From Pseudarthrobacter sp. fls2-241-R2A-127 (lineage in GTDB: Bacteria > Actinomycetota > Actinomycetes > Actinomycetales > Micrococcaceae), in NCBI RefSeq assembly GCF_030209355.1, contig NZ_JARVSF010000031.1:1-63562 (forward strand): 63,562 nt of DNA, in the 5' to 3' direction. Position numbers and translations under genes: made by a program. The notes under the pieces are model-generated. The model was not told the DNA's origin, searched no databases, and saw only the letters and a list, made by a program, of their open reading frames with translations. Shown here piece after piece: positions 58,246 through 63,562 of the stretch. Numbering within the stretch: position 1 is the stretch's first letter; each line of letters begins with the position of its first letter.

Positions 58246-58809
58246 ATGCCCAGCGTGCGGAGGATCTCCGCGCTCCGTCCCCAAAGGACAGCACGGGCGG
58301 CCACGGCACCGAGGCCGGCGGCCGCCGTCGCCCTTGGGCTGGTTCTTGCGGCAGGTGCCTTGGCGGGCTGCGAATACACGTACGACGACGGCCGGTCCGG
58401 CGCCGTGCAGGCCAGCACCACCACCGCCCCGGTTCCGGCTTTCACCCGCGATCCCCTGCAGCAGGACCCCGTCAGTGGCGCCGCCATCGCTGATTGGGTG
58501 TCCCGTGCACTACCGGACAGTGCGGGACCCGAGGTCCAGGCCGACGCCGGGTTGTTGGGTTCGGGCGAGGTGCGGACAGTGTCTTCGCCGGACCTTGCGG
58601 CCGGCACCTACGCCCTGGCCCTGGCCTGCCGGAGCCAGCGCAGGGTGACGTTCACGGTGAGCACCGAGACCCTGACGCTGGTGGACCTTGGCCTTCGGTG
58701 CGGCATCAACCGCGAAAACGTCTTCTATCTCTCCACCGAGAGCACCCTGACAGTGCGGCTGGAAGCCGGCAGCGCAGCGAACTACGCGTTCCGGCTGCGC
58801 AGGCTGTGA
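58246..58809 (+). CDS. Small secreted lipoprotein, related to its upstream neighbour
   Basis: A 187-residue lipoprotein with hydrophobic core AAAVALGLVLAAGALAGC (lipobox LAGC) and a mature domain containing GTYALALACRSQRRVTFTVS and a final AANYAFRLRRL. The GTY-ALxxAC pattern and the second cysteine match the upstream lipoprotein, so both share a fold. The ATG at 58246 has TACAGT 6 nt upstream; an in-frame ATG at 58210 is possible. It converges with trhO, 8 bases apart. Function unknown. Confidence 0.75.
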   Translation: MPSVRRISALRPQRTARAATAPRPAAAVALGLVLAAGALAGCEYTYDDGRSGAVQASTTTAPVPAFTRDPLQQDPVSGAAIADWVSRALPDSAGPEVQADAGLLGSGEVRTVSSPDLAAGTYALALACRSQRRVTFTVSTETLTLVDLGLRCGINRENVFYLSTESTLTVRLEAGSAANYAFRLRRL

Positions 58810-58817
58810 CGGCAGGC

Positions 58818-59714
58818 TCAGGCCGCCGCGCAGCCCCCAGGGCAGCGGAGGGTCTCCGGGCTGGCGGCGCACTCGGCGCAGTAGAGCGTCAGGGTGCGGC
58901 AGCTCGGGTTGGAGCAGTTCTCGAATTTGCTGGTGGGCGCCGAGCAGCGGACGCACTGGCCGATGGTCTTGGCGTCCTCGCTGAACTCCAGGTGCATGCG
59001 CTTGTCAAAGACGTACAGCGAGCCCTCCCAGAGTCCCTGGTCCTTGAACGCCTCGCCGTAGCGGACAATGCCGCCGTCGAGCTGGTAGACCTCTTTGAAG
59101 CCGCGGTTCACCATCAGGCTGGAAAGCACCTCGCAGCGGATGCCGCCGGTGCAGTAGGTGACCACGGGCTTGTCCTTGAGGTCGTCGTACTTGCCGGAGT
59201 CGAGTTCCTTGATGAAATCGTGCGTGGTGGCGACATCGGGGACCACAGCGTCCTTGAACCGGCCGATTTCGGCTTCGAAGGCGTTCCGGCCGTCGAAGAA
59301 CACCACGTCCTCGCCGCGCTGCTTCCTGGCGTCCACCAGTTCGTGCAGCTCCTCGGGCTTGAGGTGCTTCCCGCCGCCCACCACTCCATTGGCATCAACG
59401 GTGAGTTCTCCGGGCGCGCCGAACGAGACGATCTCCTCCCGCACCTTGACGCTGAGCCTGGGAAAGTCCTCTGCACCGCCGTCGGACCATTTCACGTCGA
59501 TGCCCCGGAACCCTGGATACTCGCGGGTGGTCTTGACGTACTGTTTGACCGCGCCGATTTCCCCGCCCACCGTGGCGTTGATTCCGTCCTTGGAAATGAG
59601 GATGCGGCCGGTCAGGCCGAGTTTCTCGCAGAGGGCGCGCTGCCACAGCCGCACGGCGTCCGGATCCGCGATGGGGGTAAAGCCGTAAAAAAGCACAATT
59701 CGGTTCAAAGCCAC
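58818..59714 (-). CDS. trhO: Oxygen-dependent tRNA uridine(34) hydroxylase TrhO
   Basis: A 298-residue rhodanese-domain protein that hydroxylates the wobble uridine of some tRNAs in an oxygen-dependent way. The N-terminal part has ILISKDGINATVGG; the rhodanese domain has VVFFDGRNAFEAEIGRF and the catalytic Cys in TYCTGGIRCE; the C-terminus is cysteine-rich (CVRCSAPTSKFENC, CAECAASPETLRCPGGC), probably metal-binding. I chose the GTG at 59714, with TACCCT 7 nt upstream, over one at 59756 because VALNRIVLFYGF is the usual start of the family. Confidence 0.92.
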   Translation of the reverse strand: MALNRIVLFYGFTPIADPDAVRLWQRALCEKLGLTGRILISKDGINATVGGEIGAVKQYVKTTREYPGFRGIDVKWSDGGAEDFPRLSVKVREEIVSFGAPGELTVDANGVVGGGKHLKPEELHELVDARKQRGEDVVFFDGRNAFEAEIGRFKDAVVPDVATTHDFIKELDSGKYDDLKDKPVVTYCTGGIRCEVLSSLMVNRGFKEVYQLDGGIVRYGEAFKDQGLWEGSLYVFDKRMHLEFSEDAKTIGQCVRCSAPTSKFENCSNPSCRTLTLYCAECAASPETLRCPGGCAAA

Positions 59715-59818
59715 GTATTTAAGGGTACCGCCGGGCCGGGAGCGGGCGCGTATCACAATTGCATAAGCACTTGGCCACCCCCTGTTGCTGGCCTTCCGGC
59801 TGGAATAGTCTTCATGCC

Positions 59819-60511
59819 ATGAGTCAGGAAACCCTGGTTGAAGACATCACTGGCCTCTTTCACGTGTGGGTTGCCGGCTGGGCGGGATGTCGCGGCTACC
59901 GGACCTCGACAGAAGGCCGGTTCCCTGCCGTGCTCCGCGCTGATACCAGCGGGGAGTGGGAGGTTTTTGCCTCCGAACCTACCCCCGACGAATTCGCGGC
60001 CCTGGCCACCAAGACGGCCGAAGCGCCCGCGCGGGTACTGACCATCCTCACGCACGATCCCGCCCGTTTCACTGGTTTGGCGGCCAAGCACGGGCTGAAC
60101 GTCACGTCTGACTCGCAGACGATGATGATCGTGGACATGGAGACCCAGGATGCCGAGGATCCGTGGCTTTCCGACGACGACCTGAGCCTGTCCACGTTCG
60201 AGCAGGACGGCGTGCACTACGCCGAGGTCCGCTCCGGGGACGCCATGGCGGCCAGCGGCAGGATGTTCGTTGTGGGTGACACCGCGGTGTTCGACAAGAT
60301 CATTACCGAGCCCGCATTCCAGCGCCGGGGCCTGGGCAGCTTCATCATGCGCGCCCTGGCGGCGCAGGCCTTCGGGCACGACGTGCGCACCGGACTCCTG
60401 CTGGCGTCCACGGACGGGCAGAAACTGTACTCGCACCTGGGCTGGACCACGGTGGCCCGCGTCCTGATGCTCTCGGCGTCCCAGGATGGGGCGGATCTTT
60501 CGCTCAGCTAA
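59819..60511 (+). CDS. GNAT-family N-acetyltransferase
   Basis: A 230-residue acetyltransferase. The acetyl-CoA binding motif is FQRRGLGSFIMRALAAQA (about residues 180-197), followed by LLASTDGQKLYSHLGW, which is typical of motif B. The N-terminal half is less conserved. The substrate is unknown. The ATG at 59819 has TAGTCT exactly 7 nt upstream and no ribosome binding site. It diverges from trhO, 104 bases away. Confidence 0.85.
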   Translation: MSQETLVEDITGLFHVWVAGWAGCRGYRTSTEGRFPAVLRADTSGEWEVFASEPTPDEFAALATKTAEAPARVLTILTHDPARFTGLAAKHGLNVTSDSQTMMIVDMETQDAEDPWLSDDDLSLSTFEQDGVHYAEVRSGDAMAASGRMFVVGDTAVFDKIITEPAFQRRGLGSFIMRALAAQAFGHDVRTGLLLASTDGQKLYSHLGWTTVARVLMLSASQDGADLSLS

Positions 60512-60584
60512 GGGTGCAACCGCCCGGTTGTGCGTTTGGCGAACCGCGGCCCTCCGGCTTGGTGCCGGGTGAAAGAATGGTGGG

Positions 60585-62960
60585 GTGACCCCCCATGACT
60601 CCCTGATTCCCCTGCTGGGCCGCGGCCCAGAACCGGAACAGCTCCGTCATGTCCGCACCATCCCAGCGCGCGCGGCGGTCAACGAACCATGGCCTGAATG
60701 GGTGCACCCGGACCTCGTTGAGGCGTACGGCTCGCTCGGCATCCGGGAGCCGTACCGGCACCAGGTGGAGGCGGCCAACGCAGCCCATGCGGGGAAGCAC
60801 GTTGTGGTGGCCACCGGAACCGCGTCGGGGAAATCGCTGGCGTACCAGTTGCCGGCGCTGGATGCGATCCACCGGTCGGAGCTGCGTGTGCTGGCGGATC
60901 CCGGGAAGATCCATGACGACGGCGCCGTGACGCTGTACCTCTCCCCCACCAAGGCCCTGGCCGCCGACCAGTTGAACGCCATCCGCGCCTTGAAACTGCC
61001 CACAGTCCGTGCGGAGACCTACGACGGGGATACCGATCCCGCGGCCCGCCGCTGGATCCGGGACCACGCGAACTTCATCCTGGCCAACCCCGACATGCTG
61101 CACTTCGGCATCCTCCCCAACCACGCGTGGTGGGCGTCGTTCTTCCGCCGGCTGCGCTACGTCATCGTGGATGAAGCCCACAGTTACCGAGGCGTGTTCG
61201 GGTCCCATGTGGCCAACCTCATGCGGCGGCTGCGCCGGATCTGCGCCTACTACGGGGCGGGGTCATCGTTCCCGGAGCCGGTGTTCATTGCCGCGTCCGC
61301 CACGGCGTCGGAGCCTGACGTTTCCTTTGCGCGCCTCATTGGCGCCCCCGTCACGGCGGTGTCCCGCGACTGTTCGCCCCACGGTGCCACGACGGTGGCC
61401 CTCTGGGAACCGGCGCTGACGGACGTCCGTGGCGAGAACGGCGCCAAGCAGCGGCGGACCGCCGTGGCGGAGACCTCGGACCTGCTGGCCAACCTGGTGT
61501 CCGCGCAGGTCCGCACCATCGTGTTCATTAAGTCACGACGCGGCGCAGAGACGATCTCCGCTATCACCAAACGGCTCCTCGACGAAGTCGATCCGAGCCT
61601 CCCGCAACGGGTGGCAGCGTACCGTTCCGGCTACCTGCCGGAGGAACGCCGGGCGGTGGAGAAGTCGCTGCGGTCCGGCCAGCTGCTGGGTGTTTCGAGT
61701 ACGTCGGCCCTGGAACTGGGGATCGACATTTCCGGCCTCGACGCGGTCCTGGTGGCCGGATGGCCAGGCACGCGGGCCTCGCTGTTCCAGCAGATTGGCA
61801 GGGCGGGCCGCGCGGGCCAGGATGCGATTGCCGCCTTCGTGGCAAGCGATGACCCCCTGGATACGTATCTGGTGAACCACCCTGAAGCCATCTTCGACGT
61901 TTCGGTGGAGGCAACGGTGTTCGACCCCTCCAATCCCTATGTCCTGGGCCCGCATCTGTGCGCCGCAGCGGCGGAACTACCGCTGGGACCGGCGGAGCTC
62001 GAGCTCTTCGGCGATGCCGCGGAGATGCTCCTGGACCGGCTGGTGGCACAGGGCTACCTCCGGCGACGGCCGGCCGGCTGGTTCTGGACCCATTCGCAAA
62101 GTGCCGCCGCCATGGTCAACCTCCGGGCGGACGGGGGCGGACCTGTGAGCATCGTGGACGCCGAGACCGGTTCGCTCCTGGGAACCATGGATTCGCCGCA
62201 GACCCACTACCAGGCGCACACCGGCGCCGTCTATGTCCACCAAGGCGATACCTATGTGGTGGAGGACCTGAATGAAGACGACCACTGCGTCATGGTGCGG
62301 CGGGCCAACCCGGACTATTACACGACCGCCCGGGACGTGACCCAGATAGAGGTCCTGGAGACCCAGAGAACCATGCAGTGGGGTGACGTGACGGTACACT
62401 TCGGCGACGTGAAGGTCACCACCCAGGTTGTCTCTTTCCAGCGCAAGGCACTCGTCTCCAATGAGGTGCTGGGCGAGGAACCGCTGGAGCTGGGCGCCCG
62501 GGACCTGTTCACCAAAGCCGTGTGGTTCGTGGTGGAAAACCGGTCCATGACAGCAGCAGGGCTGATAGAGGCGCAGTTCCCTGGTGCCCTGCATGCTGCC
62601 GAACACGCGGCGATCGGGCTGCTCCCCCTGGTGGCTTCCAGCGACCGGTGGGACATCGGCGGGGTTTCTACAGCACTGCACGCCGACACCGGGGTGCCCA
62701 CCATCTTTGTGTATGACGGGCACCCTGGTGGCGCCGGGTTCGCCGAACGGGGCTACGACAAGGCCATGGTGTGGCTGGCGGCCACGCGGGACGCCATCAA
62801 GGCCTGCGAGTGCGAGTTCGGCTGCCCGTCCTGTGTCCAGTCGCCCAAGTGCGGCAACAAGAACAACCCGTTGGACAAGGCCGCGGCGGTAACCCTGCTG
62901 GACGTCCTCCTCAAAGACGCCTCCGAAACCAGCCGTGAGGTCCTGGACGCCAAAGGCTGA
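60585..62960 (+). CDS. DEAD/DEAH-box helicase with C-terminal DUF1998 domain (MrfA/YprA-like)
   Basis: A 791-residue superfamily 2 helicase. Walker A VATGTASGKSLAYQ is near residue 84 and the DEAH box IVDEAHSYRGVFGS near residue 195. The RecA2 domain contains SSTSALELGIDISG and the QxxGRxGR motif QQIGRAGRAGQ. The C-terminal DUF1998 domain ends with four cysteines in CECEFGCPSC and SPKCG. Bacillus MrfA, of this architecture, acts in mitomycin-lesion repair. The start is a GTG at 60585. Confidence 0.93.
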   Translation: MTPHDSLIPLLGRGPEPEQLRHVRTIPARAAVNEPWPEWVHPDLVEAYGSLGIREPYRHQVEAANAAHAGKHVVVATGTASGKSLAYQLPALDAIHRSELRVLADPGKIHDDGAVTLYLSPTKALAADQLNAIRALKLPTVRAETYDGDTDPAARRWIRDHANFILANPDMLHFGILPNHAWWASFFRRLRYVIVDEAHSYRGVFGSHVANLMRRLRRICAYYGAGSSFPEPVFIAASATASEPDVSFARLIGAPVTAVSRDCSPHGATTVALWEPALTDVRGENGAKQRRTAVAETSDLLANLVSAQVRTIVFIKSRRGAETISAITKRLLDEVDPSLPQRVAAYRSGYLPEERRAVEKSLRSGQLLGVSSTSALELGIDISGLDAVLVAGWPGTRASLFQQIGRAGRAGQDAIAAFVASDDPLDTYLVNHPEAIFDVSVEATVFDPSNPYVLGPHLCAAAAELPLGPAELELFGDAAEMLLDRLVAQGYLRRRPAGWFWTHSQSAAAMVNLRADGGGPVSIVDAETGSLLGTMDSPQTHYQAHTGAVYVHQGDTYVVEDLNEDDHCVMVRRANPDYYTTARDVTQIEVLETQRTMQWGDVTVHFGDVKVTTQVVSFQRKALVSNEVLGEEPLELGARDLFTKAVWFVVENRSMTAAGLIEAQFPGALHAAEHAAIGLLPLVASSDRWDIGGVSTALHADTGVPTIFVYDGHPGGAGFAERGYDKAMVWLAATRDAIKACECEFGCPSCVQSPKCGNKNNPLDKAAAVTLLDVLLKDASETSREVLDAKG

Positions 62961-63039
62961 ATGGAACCTGCCTGGCCGGAGGACCGTGCCGGGAGGTCCG
63001 AAGAGACAGGCCGCTCGTCGGAGTCCCGCAGACGGCTCC

Positions 63040-63562
63040 CTATGGCGGCGGCCCGGCCCGTGCATGTCCGGTGGCGGCGCCCAAAAGCGATCGTTCATTG
63101 AGCTCGGTCCGCACCTCAACAGTCTGCCCGGCCCCCTTCACGCAACTGGTCACTGTGGCGGCATGGCGTGCCGACACCTCGGACGCAACGGTGCAGGGTT
63201 CCCCTGTGGTGATGCCGCGGAGGGCGTCGGCCGCGGCCAGGGCTGCCAGGTCCGCGGCCGTAGCTGCCCTGCTGGCCAACACCGCTGACTGGGCGAGCAA
63301 CAGCATGACGGCCATGGCTGCCATGACCACCAGGGCCAGCCCCGCAGCCAGGACCGTTCCGGACCCACGCTCGAGGCCATCGGACTCCTCCGGCCGGCTG
63401 GACGCGCTTCGAAGGTGTACCGGGCCGGCAACTGGGCGGCACGCTCCAGCGGCACCGGGGTGGCAGACGCCAGCGCCAGCGGGGTGGCTCTGCCCAACCA
63501 CTGGGCAGCAGACGCCAGCGCCAGCGGGGTGGCTCTGCCCAACCACTGGGCAGCAGACGCCA
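63040..63562 (-). CDS. TadE-like (Rv3654c family) protein, partial
   Basis: The reading frame continues past the window edge. The recognisable part begins near GLERGSGTVLAAGLALVVMA, a membrane segment with the prepilin-like TadE start, then SRAATAADLAALAAADAL, typical of Rv3654c-family proteins of the Tad pilus or Flp-type secretion cluster. Upstream of that segment, in the same frame, lies a 15-residue repeat (CCPVVGQSHPAGAGV) encoded by a 45-bp tandem repeat. Only GTG codons inside the repeat can serve as starts within the window, so the true start is unresolved and the repeat may not be translated. Confidence 0.65.
   Translation of the reverse strand, partial: GVCCPVVGQSHPAGAGVCCPVVGQSHPAGAGVCHPGAAGACRPVAGPVHLRSASSRPEESDGLERGSGTVLAAGLALVVMAAMAVMLLLAQSAVLASRAATAADLAALAAADALRGITTGEPCTVASEVSARHAATVTSCVKGAGQTVEVRTELNERSLLGAATGHARAGPPP
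63466..63562. repeat. 45-bp tandem repeat at window edge
   Basis: Two identical 45-base units (63466-63510 and 63511-63555) are followed by the first 7 bases of a third, cut by the window end. A degenerate copy precedes them at about 63431-63465. The unit starts GACGCCAGCGCCAGCGGGGT. The length is a multiple of three, so it keeps the frame of the TadE-like gene. Confidence 0.95.

Noticed and set aside
63431..63562. Possible CRISPR array from the repeats at the window edge
   Set aside because: The units are directly adjacent with no spacers and keep a reading frame, so this is a simple tandem repeat.

Overview
The window comes from a high-GC actinobacterium of the Micrococcaceae, most likely Arthrobacter or Pseudarthrobacter. 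This is inferred from strong G/C third-position bias and from typical actinobacterial genes: Rex, BldC, the 32-residue ribosomal protein bS22, an AcuC deacetylase, a zinc-less TopA with a Lys/Ala tail and a Rv3654c-like TadE protein. Many start codons lie 6-7 nt after a TANNNT box, the actinobacterial leaderless pattern. I saw no tRNA, rRNA, IS element, phage gene or CRISPR array.

Layout. 1-3990: conserved housekeeping genes (rex, glutaredoxin, HAD phosphatase, bS22, bldC, class I DAHP synthase). The DAHP synthase gene follows an unannotated 19-codon leader peptide, MTNRWYAYF..., that holds codons for all three aromatic amino acids. 3989-22069: a rhamnose and rhamnogalacturonan-type block. 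It has a complete phosphorylative L-rhamnose pathway (RhaM, RhaI, RhaB, bifunctional aldolase/lactaldehyde dehydrogenase), a LacI regulator, a CE7 esterase, YesT- and YesU-like proteins, a CUT1 importer, a YesL-like protein, a Gfo/Idh oxidoreductase and a GH78 alpha-L-rhamnosidase. 22056-29406: a second CUT1 importer with membrane proteins, divergent from a GH42 beta-galactosidase. 29604-39103: a third permease pair flanked by two paralogous binding proteins, then a plus-strand operon (binding protein, alpha/beta hydrolase, Gfo/Idh fused to a PmoA/DUF6807 domain, M24-fold protein lacking metal ligands) whose substrate is unknown. 39161-46442: an operon that appears to encode the oxidative uronate route to 2-oxoglutarate (Udh-like SDR, enolase-superfamily dehydratase, KdgD, KGSA dehydrogenase) plus another Gfo/Idh protein, divergent from a second LacI regulator. 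46479-63562: housekeeping genes again (ArsR-type regulator, AcuC, TrkH/TrkA, ProC, Ppx/GppA, SseB-like, TopA, methyltransferase, two lipoproteins, TrhO, GNAT, DUF1998 helicase, TadE-like protein with a 45-bp tandem repeat at the window edge).

How it fits together. The 4-46 kb block looks like a plant cell-wall or plant-glycoside island. Importers bring in rhamnose-, galactose- and uronate-containing oligosaccharides, esterases and glycosidases trim them, and rhamnose and uronic acids go to central metabolism. No importer here carries its own ATPase, so a shared MsmX/MsiK-type ATPase elsewhere is expected. Two operator families, TGWWWCGWWWCA and GAAARCGNTTTC-like, mark the promoters of the island. 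Each also lies beside one of the two LacI genes, which suggests two overlapping regulons that meet at the beta-galactosidase/importer intergenic region (27.2-27.4 kb).
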